A stretch of 64,000 nt of DNA from Palaemon carinicauda. Lineage: Eukaryota; Arthropoda; Malacostraca; Decapoda; Palaemonidae. The notes beneath the pieces were generated by a model. The model did not search any database and was not told where the DNA came from. It saw only the letters and a list, made by a program, of their open reading frames with translations. The translations under genes were made by a program, and so were the position numbers. The stretch covers positions 1,944,888-2,008,887 of the forward strand of contig NC_090735.1 in the NCBI RefSeq assembly GCF_036898095.1, written 5' to 3'. Positions 15,874-30,800 of this stretch are shown here, in pieces (the stretch's first letter is position 1; every line of letters starts with the position of its first letter).

Positions 15874-18800
15874 CTGGAAATAAAATCATAGGTAAAATTT
15901 TCAAATCTATGCCGCGAAAAGGACTAAGTAAAAAGATATAAAAAATTAACAGCCTAAAGACTAGGAAGAAAGTCTAATGGTATTTGTATTTTAAGCAGAT
16001 AAGTGATGTAATGGATTGTGGTAACTACAGAGGAATTAAACTAACAGCGTGATATGAAAGTTTTTGAGAGGGCTCTAGATGAAGATTGAGAGACAAAAGA
16101 TTTGGAAACAGCAGTATGGATTCATGAGGGGGAAATGGACTGTGGCTGTCATCTTCATAGTAATGCGGCTAAAGGAAAAATAAAAGCCTAGAAGGAAACC
16201 AGAAACTTTTGTGCCTTTGTAGATCTATAAATACTTATGATAGAATATCAGGAAAAATAATACTTTGATGCTTGAGGAAGAGGGAAGTCCCAGAGAAGTT
16301 AGAATGGTAGAGATGATTTACAAATGAAAAAGGACTAAAGTAATAACGGCTGCTGAAGAAAGAAAAACCTTTGAACTTAGTGTTGGACTACACCAGGGGT
16401 CGGCATTAAGGTCATTTATTTGTTCTGGTCATAAATGTGTTAAGTGAAGAGATAAGAAAGGAAGAGTAGTAGAAGTTGCTACATGCAGATGATTTGATTA
16501 CCACTGAAAATTAGGACGACTTAGAGAGAAGGGTTGTAGAATAGCAAGACTTTGGAGAAGGGTGGCTAGTCAAGCACAACTAACACAAGACAATGGCACT
16601 ACCCAAGACTAGAAAACAATGGTTTGATTTTGGCCTTCTAGAAGGGCTATTGACCATAGCTAAAGAGTCTCTTCTACCCTTACCAAGGGGAAAAGTAGCC
16701 ACTGAAAAATTACAGTGCAATAGTTAAACATTTCAGTGATGAAGAATTTTCCTGCTATCAAGTGTCAGGTATGAGGAAAAAGATTGGGTAAAGAATAGGC
16801 CCGACTATTCAGCGTAGGGAAAGGAAAAATGAACTGTAATAAGAGAGGGATCCAATTTAGTACTACAAGAATCTGGCCAGTGAAAGGGGCTATTAATTTT
16901 CTGGCAGTAGTATTCAGGAGTGGCTGGTGCCTTGGCCAACCTACTACCTATAGAAGTTGGGAAGAAGAGACTTAAATCCAGGGGGGAATAGGTAACTGAC
17001 GCCTCTCATTAGAGGGACTGTATTCTGCTCTGTGGGACCCCAGAGTAAGACATCCTCCTCTCTGAACTCCGTTTTCTACTTGGTCAGGGACCACATTCAC
17101 CATGGTCCCATGCAACACTTGCAATAAGCAAACATAGTAATTACACTTAAAAAGGAAAGAAATAGAAAAGAAGGGTATTAGAACATATGGAAGAAACAAT
17201 TACACAATCACGACAGGCTAAACTAAATCCACAGCATTTACTGTACATATTACTGAGAAGCTATGTACTTTGGAAAAAAAATATTTTTCATAGCAAAATG
17301 CCACTGTCAAGAACTTGAAATTACAATAAGAGGACAGGAGTGAAAACTAAAACAAAATCATCAGATTGAGTGATGAATTGTTTATGATTTGATCCTATAC
17401 TGTAGACAGTTGGCCGAGTAACTTTGTGAAATGTTAAGGACTATCTATTATTCAAAGACATCACAGATAAAGGAAAGCTATTATTGGCTTTTCTTGAACA
17501 AGATCTTACCTATGTTCTATACTTTTGGGTTTCTTGAAACTTATCTGTTCGTTTACCCGCATGTTTGCACCGTCCTCGTGTAACTTTAACGTGACTCTTG
17601 CAATGTTCCGTGCATCATCCAGCCCTGAGTGGGGATGTCCAATAAAAGTCATCCCAAGTTTTGTCAGCATGCCCTGCAGATTCATCTACAAAGAAGAAAC
17701 AATTAAAAAAAAATAGAAAATCACAATTATATTGCAAAATTCAACATTGATCTAAATATATATTACAAAATACCAGAAAGGATAATTAAATTATCAAATT
17801 TTAAAAAAGTAATATGCATCTTTCCTAGCAATTTCTTTTGGTAAAAACTCGCCAATAACTATTTGAAATAATAGTAGTTTATGAGCAATGTTGTTTATCC
17901 AAAGTTTTAAATAAACTGCAACTAAATATTTCAATTCCTAAATTATTTATATAAACTTTATTTCAAGTACTTTATTGAAATTTTCCTTTATAAGCTTAAA
18001 TAATGTGTGAACCCTATTTATATGCCCAAATTAAATGCAAGAATTGCAGACACAAGCACACCTCAAGGGTAAAAGATGGATGACAAAGAGAGGAAGAGTT
18101 TGCAATAGAGAAAGAATGACAACACAACAGCAATGTTGATAAAAAAGAAACTGTACAAAAAAATTATCATATTAATGCCACACAGTAGAGCAAAAGGGAA
18201 TGAAGGTTGATACTGAATGTCAGGCGAGTCTAGCCAGAGAAAATAGTTATACTCTTTTTCATATAAATCAGGTTAAAAACTAATGTAAAAAGTCCTTTCA
18301 TCATTGGAACGGTACCTTAAAATGAATGAACATCTATAATTAACAATAATAAAACACTACCAATCATCTAAAAATGCTCACTGGCTCTTTATTTTATCTA
18401 AACTTCAAGAAAAAATTACTTAAGTTTTAGTGCTAGAAGGCAAAACCTATGGAGGGAAAATTACATAAAACAGTTTTCCATGGATTGATGAAAAAATTGC
18501 GTTTGAATATGAATAAAAAATAGGCCGAGTTTGGCTACCAAGTTTCTTGGCCCATTTTACTTACCCTTTCAGTATTATAGAAGTTACAGAAAGGCTTTTT
18601 TATATTTATCCAAGTTTTAGCCCATTGTGGATAAGAAACTTTTGATATCTGAAAAATAAAAAATATAAATTCAATTTGCTTGACATTTGATATCTGAAAA
18701 AATATAAAGGCTAATTTTCTTCAAGTAAACCAAAACTATATTCGACATAATGGTAAAATACTGTACTATCATTTAAAATACTAATAATATACATCTTAAA

Positions 18801-21800
18801 AGCTCTCTTCTAAAATATAATTTAATATTGAGAAACTTTGATAAATCTAGCAATATAAAGTGATGAAATGAAGAATTATAATCCTTTAAAAGAGACGAGT
18901 CATTACCCAATGATGTCTAGATCAATCTATAGATACAGGCAATTTTAAAGTGACAAATTTGGAAGTAATTTTTTTTTCTAACTATAGAAACCTGAGCTTT
19001 TTACTACAGTTTTCAGTGTAGCTGGAATCTAGCCATAAACACCTATGAGGTGTCAATGATCTCCTGCAAATTAGTGGAGGAGTAGACTGGCCACCCAGAT
19101 TACTCATTCACCCAGTGATACATATCACATTGCAAGCAAGACTTCTTAGGGGACAGATGATGGCGGGACAAGTATGAGTAAAGAGGTCAGGTTTGTATAG
19201 TTAGGTAAGAACAAATTGCTTCCAAATTTGTCATTTGTTCCTACACAAGAACAAATGGTGGGTTCAAGTCTGACCCCAAACTGGCTGTGAAACTTGACCT
19301 GGAATATGGTTCTGAGCTTGAGGAGAGAGAGAGAGAGAGAGAGGTACGCTGATACCTTGTGAACTTTCAGTCTGGTAAGCTGGAGAGTTGGTCAATCATG
19401 GTGAATGAGTGAAAACAAGCCCTGTGACTTGACCAGGTAATAGTAAAATATGATAATCCCTTCTTAATACTTCAACCTAGACAATACCTGTCTCCCCCTA
19501 GCAGGAAGATTGGGAACATAACAAAATATACAGAATATTTTAAACCACACAAGAAAAAATGGTTCTTACCTGCTATCAAAGGTTAGTGCACATGCGCTGG
19601 GGAGCGTGACTCTATCCCTATACTAGGAACTGCTTGTATGCGAGTCGGAGCATTGCGAACAGGCACATGAACACTCGCAAGATCACTTACTGGAGGTTCG
19701 TAAGTTGCCTTGCTCAGGCCAAAAGCAGGGTGAGCCTGCTCGGACGGTAATGAGCAAGTTTTGTTTGAGAACCTGATCTGCCATCGCTTGTGAATATCAG
19801 AACAAGTTAGCGCTTCCCCCAAAGAGAATAGACGGCCGAGGCATGGTAAAAAGCGGCTGTGACCATGATCACCAGGGTGCTCTAAAGAGCTACAGTGAGG
19901 TAGCAAAGAATCGCATGCTTGCTTACGAGGTACTTGAGGCGGGGACCACTCACGTGAGGAAGCCCTCTCACGCTGACAAGAACAACCACCAACATCGTAA
20001 AGTGGAGGAAGATCAGGTTTCTTCTGCTGAACAAGTGCTCAACCCGGAGAGATCACACGCCTGGCTGGAACTCCAGGGAAAACCCGCCTGCAACTCATCA
20101 AGTGAAAGAGGAACTGTGGAGGAAGCATCAGCCTGGGGCAAGAGACAGACTAAAAAGGGCTCCCCTCATGCGGTCGGTGGGGAAGGTTGTGACCAACCGC
20201 TGCAGAGGTAGCTGTGTGTACCTGCAGTGCCCCAACCTTCAGCACCTCATAAAGCCGTTCCTTTGTGGGGTACCCGAAAGCTAACCTCCCCATGAGTGGT
20301 GGCCACCACCACTTAGCTAAGGAAGGGACTGGGGTCTTCAGGGGCCGAAGGTTGTCCGTGGTTTAAATGGTCATCACTCTTGCTCTACTGCCCTCCAGAG
20401 GAAGCTGAACAAGCAGAGTCAGTGGAGAGAGTACGAGGCACCGGAGGAAGAAGTAGGGATTTCTTCAACCTGAGGGAGGAGAGTAACTTTTTTAAACTTC
20501 TTCCATCGCCTACCATACTGGTCCCCCTGCTGGGAAGATGACCGCTCCTGACACTCGTTGAAGGGAAAAGCCTGTTTGCCTAAGTGTCATCTGCATGCAA
20601 GGCAAAGTCGGAGAAGATCTGTCTCCACAACAGACATGAACATGCCACAAGCGCAGCCCGCTATGCCATGGCAAACCCACAGTCGCAGTCCTCAGAGACC
20701 ACATATGCAAAACAAAAGAGAAAATTCCAGGTTTTACGGTCAGGTAAATATAAAAAATTTTAAGTAATTTTTATTTTTCCTAACATACTTACCGAGAATT
20801 ACTTTCTTAGGAGTAGTCACTTGGTGACCTCTTTCTCGACCAAGGTTTTTGGCGCAGTTATCCCCCACTCCGTCCTCCCTATAGGCCTACCCCCGCCGCC
20901 AAAGAATGCGCCCGAGGGCAGGATTAGGACAGGTCACTGCTTCTCTGGGCCATTCTCCTCATTAAGTCCGTCGTATAGCCCAACTTGGCAATGGAAGGAT
21001 GGCACTCGGGGACGGAAGGGAGGGCCATTACCCGAAAGTAATTCTCGGTAAGTATGTTAGGAAAAATAAAAATTACTTAAAATTTTTGATTTGTTCCAAC
21101 ACAAATACTTACCGAGAATTACTTTCTTAGGAGACTTATACTTTAGGAGGCGGGAGTGCTATTCTGACACTTGACTCGGCCCGTAGGACCTAGAGGGCTA
21201 TGGAATGCGGGGGCCTATCAGAGTACGGGAGTGAGGGTAACTGCGCAACCTTACGCTATTACCTAAGATTTTACCTCTTAAAAAATTCTTCTGACGATTT
21301 CCTCCGGATGTAGTCGCGAAGAATGTGTTCATCGTTGGGTACAGCCTCTGGCCTTACCGCTACACAGCCCGGAGGGCAGCCATGACTGTCCCAATGGAGA
21401 ACCCGTCCAAGGATTTTCTTGAATAACCCTTGAGGTAGTGGGCAGTAAAGGTTGACTGGTGCGACCAAGTGCCAGTCTGTAGGATCTGCCTCACCGCCAT
21501 GTTTCTCTCAAAGGGCAAGGGGGTGCTCCGACCCCTGATGTCATGGTTCCGGGGAGTGCCTGGCACTGCTATTTTATCCTCTTCGTAGGTTCTCGCGATG
21601 ACTTGTCTCAGCCAGCAGGAAATGGTGTTCTCGGAAACTTGTTTCCTATTAACACCTGTGGAAACGAAGAGGTTCCTGATATCTGGTCGGAGTGAGAGAA
21701 GTCGAATGACAAACCATGTATCTCTCCCACTCTCTTATCGGACGCCAAGGCCAGCAAGAAGACGGCCTTGAGGGAGAGATCTTTGTTCACGATATCTTTC

Positions 21801-24800
21801 AAGTGTTCAAAGTGGGAGCGACACATCATCTTCCGGACCTTGCCTAAGTCCCACTGGGGCACCTTTCCCGCCTGAGGGGGGTAAGACTGCTCGAAGCTTT
21901 TGACAAGCATCGCTATGGGTCTCGAGACCCCCAGGACGATGCCCTTCAGGAGGAAGACTTGGCCTAAGGCAGCCCGAACCCCGTTTTATGGCTGGGATTG
22001 ACATCTCCGCTTTGTCCTTGAGAAACACCAGAAAATCTGCCATGTCTGGGACAGAGGCCTTAAGAGGTCTAATGTGCCTCTCAGCGCACCACTTCGCGAC
22101 GGAGGTCCATTTTGTCTGGAAGACCGCGGTTGGCGACTTCTTAGGAATAGAGACATTCTCTTAGCCGTGGAGGAAGAATATCCTTCTTTCTTCAGGAGCC
22201 GCTCTTAGTCTTCAGTCGTGAAGACGTAGGGAGAGAGGCCTGTCGTGGAGCTTGAGAAAGTGAGGCTGGTGCAGAAGTTCTGACCTGACGGACAGAGGCC
22301 ACGGTGGTTGACTCGATGGGACTTTTAGATCCGCGAACCACTCTCTCTCTCCAACCACCCGGGCGCTACCAAAGCCATCTGTAGGTTTCGAGCCGTCTTT
22401 ACTCTGCTGAGCACTTGTCTTATCAGCGTGAAAAGGGGGAAAAGGCGTACACATCCAGATTGTCCCACTTGTGCTGAAAGGAGTCTTCTAAGGAAGCTTT
22501 CGGGTCTGGTACAGGGGAGCAATAGACTGGGAGTTGGGCGTTGAGGTTGTTGCAAAGCGGTCAACCACCGGGGAACCCCAGCGTTGAATGATGAGCTTGG
22601 CTATTCCTGGGAGAAGGGACCATTCTGTCCTTACTATGTGGCCCATTCTGCTGAGGCCGTCGGCTAGAACGTTTTACTTCCCGGGAATGAACCTTGCTAA
22701 CATCACCCCTTGATTTTCTTCCACTCAATCTAGATTCTCTATGGTGAGATCGCACAACTCCTTCGATTACAAGTACCCTGCTTCTTTATGTAAGCCACTA
22801 CCGTGGCGTTGTCGCTCATCCACGCCACGGTGTTCCCCTTTAGCAGACTTGCGAAGTGTAGGCACGCCTTATGGACTGCTTCCAACTCCAGGACATTGTG
22901 TGGAGTTGCCTCTCCCCTTCCAACCAGGTCTCTTGTGCCGTTTCGTCGAGGGGAAGGGCTCCCCATCTCTGGTTGGAGGCGTCTGTGAACAGTAGTAACT
23001 CGGGAGGGCCGGTCCCGAAGGATGTCCCCTTGAGTGAGTTCGACTGGCAATGCCACCATTCTAGGGAGGGTCTTGTGTCTGGAATGACTGGGATTAGCAC
23101 CTGCTGTGAATCCGTCTGTCACCCGAGGTTCCTGAGATTCCATTGGACGGATCTGAGCCTTACCCTCCCTTGGGGAACTAGGTTCTCCAGTGAGACCAGG
23201 TGACCTATCAGCCTCTGCCCGTCCTCCGCCCTCCTGGGGTGTTCTGACAGGAACGGCTGACTAATGAGCCTGAGGTTTCTTATCTTATTCTCCGAAGGGA
23301 AAAATTCTCCCCGAAAAAAGTCTAATGGTATTCCCCAGTAGTTCATTCCGGTGGAAGGGGATAGATTTGACTACTTCGGGTTGATTCAGTTCCCCAGATC
23401 CTTGCAAAACTGGAGGAGACTTCTCCCTTGTCCCTCCAAGAGGACCTTTGAGGCGGGAAGAAGCCACCAGGCGTCCAGATATCTGATAAGGCGTATGCCT
23501 CGTTCGCGCGCCCCCACTGCGACAGCCGTGGGGACTCTCGTGAACACTTGGGGCGCTGTTGACAGACCAAGGAAAAAGGGGTCCTGAATTGCAGGATCCG
23601 GAAACCCTATTTTACCCGGAGGCACTTCCGACCCGAGGTGTGGACCGGAATCTGGAAGTATGCGTCCTTGGGGTCGATGGTCATCCTACAATCTTTCTCC
23701 CTCAAGGACAGCAGGACTGAATACTGCGTGTTCATTTTGAAGTCCGTCTTCTTGACGAACCTGTTGAGAGCTGACAGATCTATAACCGGTTTCCACTCCC
23801 CGGTCGCTTTTTTCCACCAGGAATAGGCGACTGTAGACACCTGGCCCTGGGAGAAGAACTTCTTCCATGGTACCCTTCTCTAGCATGGACGACACCTCCT
23901 CTTGAAGGGCGGTCCTCTTTAACAGGTCTTTGGGATCTAGCCATTCTATCCGGTTGGCCGGAAAAAGCGTGGGTGGTTCCGTTAGGAATGGAAGTCCGTA
24001 GCCCTTCTTTAGTAAGGCCACTGTCCAAGGTTCCGCTCCTTGAGCCCGCTAAGCTTGCCAATGACGTCTGAGTCATCCTCCAACCCGAGGGTTGGGTGGG
24101 GATAGGGGGCCTCCCACTCTTATCTTCTTCTAGAGGGGCGGCCTGATCTGTCTCCCCTAGAGGCCGGGTAACCCGACCTGAAGGAGCTAGAGGGCGCTGG
24201 AGCTCCCCTGCGGAGGGGCTGAGGCATTGCAGACCAGGAGGAAGAGAGGGGCTTCTCTCCTCGTAGTGCTGGTAGATGCTTGGGGTGTCGAGGCACTATC
24301 CGAAAAAGACCTCTTTTAGGGCGGCCTCCTAGGAGTCGTAGGTCTGGGGACGTTAGTCTCCTTGTATTTCAAGACCTTCTCCATTATGGTTTCTAGTTTC
24401 TTCCAAGGAAACGGAGACTCTCCCCACAAGGGAAAGCTGCGAATGGCTCGCGTCTCCCTGTCTGGTGCCTTCCAAGACACCTTCGCCAGAACAGTGTCTC
24501 GCTTCCAGAACACCTAGTTAGCTGTTAGTGTGAGAGACTGATATGTCAATAACCTAAGGGTTGAAGGCCTTGCTGGACAGGGTCCTCGGGGTCAAAGGAG
24601 GCTTGTACACCTCCCAAAGAGTAAGCCCACCAGTCCAGCCTAGAGGGGACGTTAACTAAGTCCCTCGACATTTTCTCCATCATGGAGGTTCCTGCTGGCG
24701 AGAACCAGACTGGGGCTGAAGAGGCTCTACTGTCTGAAACGCCTTGACTAAGGATGTCCTGCTGACCCCCCTTTAAAGGTTGGGGGACCCTGGCAGTGCT

Positions 24801-27800
24801 GGCCACTACCTTGCCGTGCTAGGGACGTCTTAGGTTGTAAGGAGTCTGCATGATCCTCAAAAAGGCTTGACTTCCAGGAAACTACATCCGTAGTTGCAGG
24901 TTCCGGTACTTGTGGTGTCTTCTGCAAAGGCTAACCACTCTCCTATAGACGGAGTCCTCCGTCAGGGAGCGTTTCTCTCCGTCAGCCGAGGACCCGGTTT
25001 GGGGCCGGGGAGCTGGGTTACCGGGCACGCCGACTGGACGTCTAGCTCTTTGGGGTCAGGGGCGCCGTCCTGCCGAGGTACTGGATTTCATCTGCGGGGA
25101 CGTCCGCACCAGGGGCCTGGGTTAGCGCAAGCAACGTTGGTTCAGCGGGGACTCTCGTCGGCCCAAGGCTCTGGGTGCCGAGGACGCGGTTCCCGTGGGC
25201 TGACCCGACAGCGGGAACCGTTCCTTCTGACCCGAAGGCCGCACCAGCCGGGCTGGTTCGGCCAGGCAGCCCGACCAGAAGCGCGTTTCCCCCGCTGGGC
25301 GGGGTTAACCGGAGGCTTCGGGGACTTACGCTTACCTGTAGTCCTTCCTACAGCTTGATCTCGAGGCGCCGGGTCACCGGGCACTCCCCGGGCGCTTCGG
25401 TTCTGGAATACCAGGCACTTCCTTGCGGTGGTACCGGTTTTCCCCGGCGGGGAGTTCCGCACCAGGTTCGGGGTCAGAACCGGCAACGCCGTGCCGTCGA
25501 GGACTACTGTTCGTGTATTCTCTCCGGGGGACGCGGACGCGGATCCTCGTGGGCTGACCCGACGGAGGGAACCGTTCCTTTTAAGTCCGAGGGCCGAACC
25601 AGCTGTGCTGATTCGGCCAGGCTGCCCGTAAAGAAGCCCGGTCACGCCTGCGGGCGGGCTGGGGGACGCAGACGCGGATCCCCGTGGGCTGACCCGACGG
25701 AGGGAACCGTTCCTTTTAAGTCCGAGGGCCGAACCAGCTGTGCTGATTCGGCCAGGCTGCCCGTAAAGAAGCCTGGTTACGCCTGCGGGCGGGCTGGGGG
25801 ACGCGGACGCGGATCCCCGTGGGCTGACCCGACGGAGGGAACCGTTTCTTTTAAGTCCGAGGGCCGAACCAGCTGTGCTGATTCGGCCAGGCTGCCCGTA
25901 AAGAAGCTCGGTTACACCCGTTGGCGGGGTGAAACAGAAGCTTCGCGGTCTTACGCCTGCCTGAAGAGGCCTTCTCGCATTTCTCCCTGCGAGGGTTATA
26001 TCTGCGTCTGGAGGATGGCCTTCGTGGTGAGAAAAAACCCTGGGTTGTCGGTCCGGGGAACGCTGCAATACAGACCTGGGAGGCTCCTTCTCGGCGAGGC
26101 CCTCGGCTGCAGAAGAGACTGAAAAATACGCTAAGAGACTGGAGAAGAATTAGGGACATTTTCCCCCACATGGGGTCATCAGAGGAGACGTGGCCTGCTT
26201 GCACCAGGACTCCGTCTCCCCACACACTCTCGAAAGTAGTACTTACCTCGAACTACTTCTTAAGAGTTATCTTCTTCACAATAAACCAACCTCGTCTCCT
26301 ACTCTGGGTAGGAGAGGGTGGTAGGGAAGCTCTGTCAGGCGGGACGCCCGGCGCTAGTCTTCTTAGGCGAACCCTTCGTCGCCTACCTCTCTTGGTGCTA
26401 TACCGCACCCTCTCAAACTCTTGGGGAAGAGCAATGGGCACTTCCCCGCAACAGACTTACCTCGTCCCCTACTCTGGGTAGGGGAAGATGGCTGTATAAG
26501 AATCTCTATTCGACGAGGCATCGGGAATTAAGTTGGCGAGGAGAGGCTCGTCTTCCTATGAGCCTCTTGGATGTATTCTTCCTTTTGGTGCCGAAGTGCA
26601 CTCACTGCACTACGTTCTAGGACCAGAAGTCCTGACACGTGGTTGAAGGGGAACATAAGCTGCCCCTACACGGCTAACACCGAGGATAAGGGGAGGAAGA
26701 ATGATTTATGTAAAAATTGGTCTTTTCAGCTATTAATTCCTTGAAGAAAATCAAGGAATACTGTTCCATAACGCACACAACGCACGACACAAGCACTAAG
26801 GAAATGAATCAAACACCGGGTAAGGACACGGTTGAAAAGTAAACGCACAGGAACACTTGGGAAGCACACTGCGAAAAAACACAAGTCCCCACGTTGGGAA
26901 CACATGGACACTAAATGCGCACAAAGGATCGAGAGAGTGAGGTGTTGAATACCTCACGACCAAGGACTTAATGGGGAGAATGGCCCAGAGAAGCAGTGAC
27001 CTGTCCTAATCCTGCCCTCGGGCGCATTCTTTGGCGGCGGGGGTAGGCCTATAGGGAGGACGGAGTGGGGGATAACTGCGCCAAAAACCTTGGTCGAGAA
27101 AGAGGTCACCAAGTGACTACTCCTAAGAAAGTAATTCTCGGTAAGTATTTGTGTTGGAACAAATAAGGGTTTACAGGAGAGCAAGACAACATGTCTTTAC
27201 TCTACTGAGCTAAAAACAAGTGACATATATCTCTGTATGAGCGGGGTGGCCGGTCAACCCCCTCTAACTAGCAGATGGTTGTTGATACCTCACATAAAAG
27301 TTTATGCCTAGATTCCAGCAATGCTGAAAACATATATCCATAGTAAAGAGCCAAGGGTTTGTATTCATGTAGGACCAAATAATGAATAACACATTAAAAA
27401 GTCATCTTAACTGAACTATTCTGACAAGGTCTGCTATACTATATTGCTTATCTCATCTTATAAATGGTTTAGCATAGGTATTCGCAGACATCTAAATGCT
27501 TTATAACGTTTAGTGGCAGACTAAAAAAAAGTCAGATTAACTTAATATGATGTGTCAAAAAAGTTTGCAGAGATAAGCAATCCTCTGCACAATTTCTTCT
27601 TTCAGAATTGCAACAGCATAAACACAGGTAGGGTTGTAAAACAGCTGACTTAGGACAGGATTGTGAGTGACATAGCATTAATTTCCAAGATGAATGATGA
27701 CCTTAAAAAATGTAGTGATGTCTTGGAAGACAGTTGATTAACTACAATAGGGACTGATCATTATGTGTATGATGTAAGAAAAATAAATTTACAAAATTTA

Positions 27801-30800
27801 CAAAAAACACAAAACTATAGTTCTCGTACAAAAATATTTAGTTAAGGGAAGGATATCGGAGGCTCATTCCCACTAAGGTAGCATAATAACAGCTCGATGA
27901 CTTTTGCTTTTCCAAAGCTACTTCATAAAATATTATGGACTGTGTTATGTTCTCCAGCTTGGGCAAATAAAAGCATATAAAAATTGTTTAAATCAAGCTT
28001 CTGCAGGAGAAAATACAAAAATTCCATACATGCTTGAATTTAAATCAAGAAATTCTTGGACCTTTTTTTTTTTTTATAGAGAATATCATTGACAACATGA
28101 ATTTTCTTTTTTTACAAAGTTGATTAAACCTGCTGCACTCACATTACACTGATGATATAAAAACCGTCCCATGTCCCATGGTCCGTCTGTAACAACAGCA
28201 AAGGTTTTCATGTCAGTTTTCAAGTTGTGCTCTTTCAGCCAGTCCTCAAATTTCCGTAGGACTTCTGGAAACTGTGGTGCAAAATTCACCTGCTCCTGTT
28301 GAAATAAATTAGCATTAATTAATTGCTTCTGCCACTGAACAAAATGCACTACTAGAACATTTTGATCACATACAAATCAAACATTATCAATGCAGTTCCT
28401 ATTAAATATCTTGATATGAAAAATATGTTATTTTCATTAGTAAAATAAATTTTTGAATATACTTACCCGGTGATCATATATGCTGTCAGCTCTGCTGCTC
28501 GACAGAAAAACCTAAGGACAAAATACGCCAGCGATCGCTATACAGGTAGGGGGTGTTCATCAACAGCGCCATCTGTCGAGCAGGTACTCAAGTACTCCCA
28601 GTAAACACAGAACCAATTTTCTCCTCGGTCCACTGGGTCTCTATTGGGGAGGAAGGGAGGGTCCTTTAATATATGATCACCGGGTAAGTATATTCAAAAA
28701 TTTATTTTACTAATGAAAATAACATTTTTCAATATTAAACTTAGCCGGTGATCATATAAGCTGATTCACACCCAGGGGGGTGGGTAGAGACCAGCATTAT
28801 ATGTTTACATTTAAGAGCTAAGTATTTTGTATTTCATTTTAGCAGTTATTCAAAATAACAAACATAAAATCAATAAGTACCTGGTAAGGAAGTCGACTTG
28901 AACAAATACTCTGCCTTTTTAAGTACGTCTTCCTTACGGAGCCTCGCGATCCTCATAGGATGCTGAGCAACTCCTAGGAGCTGAAGTATGAAGGGTTGCA
29001 AGCCATACTAAAGGACCTCATCAAAACCTCTAATCTAGGAGCTTCTCAAGAAAAGAATTTGACCACCCGCCAAATCAACCAGGATGCGAAAGGCTTCTTA
29101 GCCTTCCGGACAACCCAAAAAACAACAATAAAAACATTTCAAGAGAAAGATTAAAAAGGTTATGGGATTATGGGAATGTAGTGGTTGAGCCCTCACCCAC
29201 TACTGCACTCGCTGCTACGAATGGTCCCAGGGTGTAGCAGTTCTCGTAAAGAGACTGGACATCTTTAAGGTAAAATGACGCGAACACTGACTTGCTTCTC
29301 CAATAGGTTGCGTCCATTACACTCTGAGGAGATCTGTTTTGTTTGAAGGCTACTGAAGTTGCGACAGCTCTAACTTCATGTGTCCTTACCTTCAGCAAAG
29401 CATGGTCCTCCTCATTCAGATGGGAATGAGCTTCTCGAATCAAAAGTCTGATATAATAAGAAACTGCATTCTTCGACATAGGTAAAGAAGGTTTCTTAAT
29501 AGCGCACCATAAAGCTTCAGATTGTCCTCGTAAAGGTTTAGTACGTCTCAAATAGTACTTAAGAGCTCTAACAGGGCATAGGACTCTTTCTCGTTCATTT
29601 CCAACCAAATTAGAAAGGCTTGGAATATCGAACGATTTGGGCCAAGGACGAGAAGGAAGTTCGTTTTTGGCTAAAAAACCAAGCTGTAAGGAACATGTAG
29701 CCGTTTCAGATGAAAATCCGATGTTCCTGCTGAAGGCGTGTATCTCACTGACTCTTTTAGCTGTTGCTAAGCAGACGAGGAAAAGTGTCTTCAAAGTGAG
29801 ATCTTTAAAGGAGGCTGATTGAAGTGGCTCGAACCTCTCTGACATAAGGAATCTTAGTACCACGTCTAAGTTCCAACCTGGAGTGGCCTAACTACGCTCC
29901 TTCGAGGTCTCAAAAGACTTAAGGAGGTCCTGTAGATCTTTGTTGTTGGAAAGATCTAAGCCTCTGTGACGGAAGACTGCTGCCAACATGCTTCTGTAAC
30001 CCTTGATCGTGGGAGCTGAAAGAGATCTTTCCTTCGTTAGGTATAAAAGGAAGTCAGCTATCTGAGTTACAGAGGTACTGGTTGAGGATACTGACACCGA
30101 CTTGCACCAGCTTCGGAAGACTTCCCACTTCGACTGATAGACTTTAAGAGTGGATGTCCTCCTTGCTCTAGCAATCGCTCTGGCTGCCTCCTTCGAAAAG
30201 CCTCTAGCTCTCGAGAGTCTTTCGATAGTCTGAAGGCAGTCAGACGAAGAGCGTGGAGGCTTGGGTGTACCTTCTTTACGTGCGGCTGACGCAGAAGGTC
30301 CACTCTTAGAGGAAGAGTTCTGGGAACGTCTACTAGCCATTGCAGTACCTCGGTGAACCATTCTCTCGCGGGCCAGAGGGGAGCAACCAACGTCAACCTT
30401 GTCCCTTCGTGAGAGGCGAACTTCTGCAGTACTCTGTTGACAATCTTGAACGGGGGGAATGCATAAAGGTCTAGATGGGACCAATCCAGAAGAAAGGCAT
30501 CTATATGAACTGCTGCTGGGTCCGGAATCGGCGAGCAATAAATCGGGAGCCTCTTGGTCATCGAGGTTGCAAATAGATCTATGGTAGGTCGGCCCCACAA
30601 GGCCCATAGTCCCTTGCATACATCCTTGTGAAGGGTCCATTCTGTTGGGATGATTTGACCCTTCCGGCTGAGGCGGTCTGACATGACATTCATGTTGCCT
30701 TGAATGAACCTCGTTACTAAAGATAGGTTTAGATCTTTTGACCAGGTGAGGAGGTCCCTTGCGATCTTGTACAACGTCATCGAATGAGTCCCTCCTTGCT

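Larger units (their letters stand above)
20752..27164 (-). mobile_element. DIRS-type retrotransposon, family C, about 6.4 kb, degenerate
   Basis: On the minus strand the order is 5' ITR (27164-26955), gag (26.7-24.3 kb), RT (24.08-23.39 kb), RNase H (23.14-22.74 kb), tyrosine recombinase (22.06-21.27 kb), ICR (21132-21035), 3' ITR (to 20752). The ends are GTGTTGGAACAAAT on the right and AAAAATTTTAAGTAA on the left. The ICR joins both complements. Coding regions are broken into short frames. It is nested inside a family E repeat within an ERI1 intron, in gene sense. Confidence 0.88.

Noticed and set aside
25175..26122. 315-codon plus-strand frame at 25175-26122
   Set aside because: It is antisense to the gag region of the family C DIRS and is kept open by the 135-bp tandem repeat; no domain recognised.
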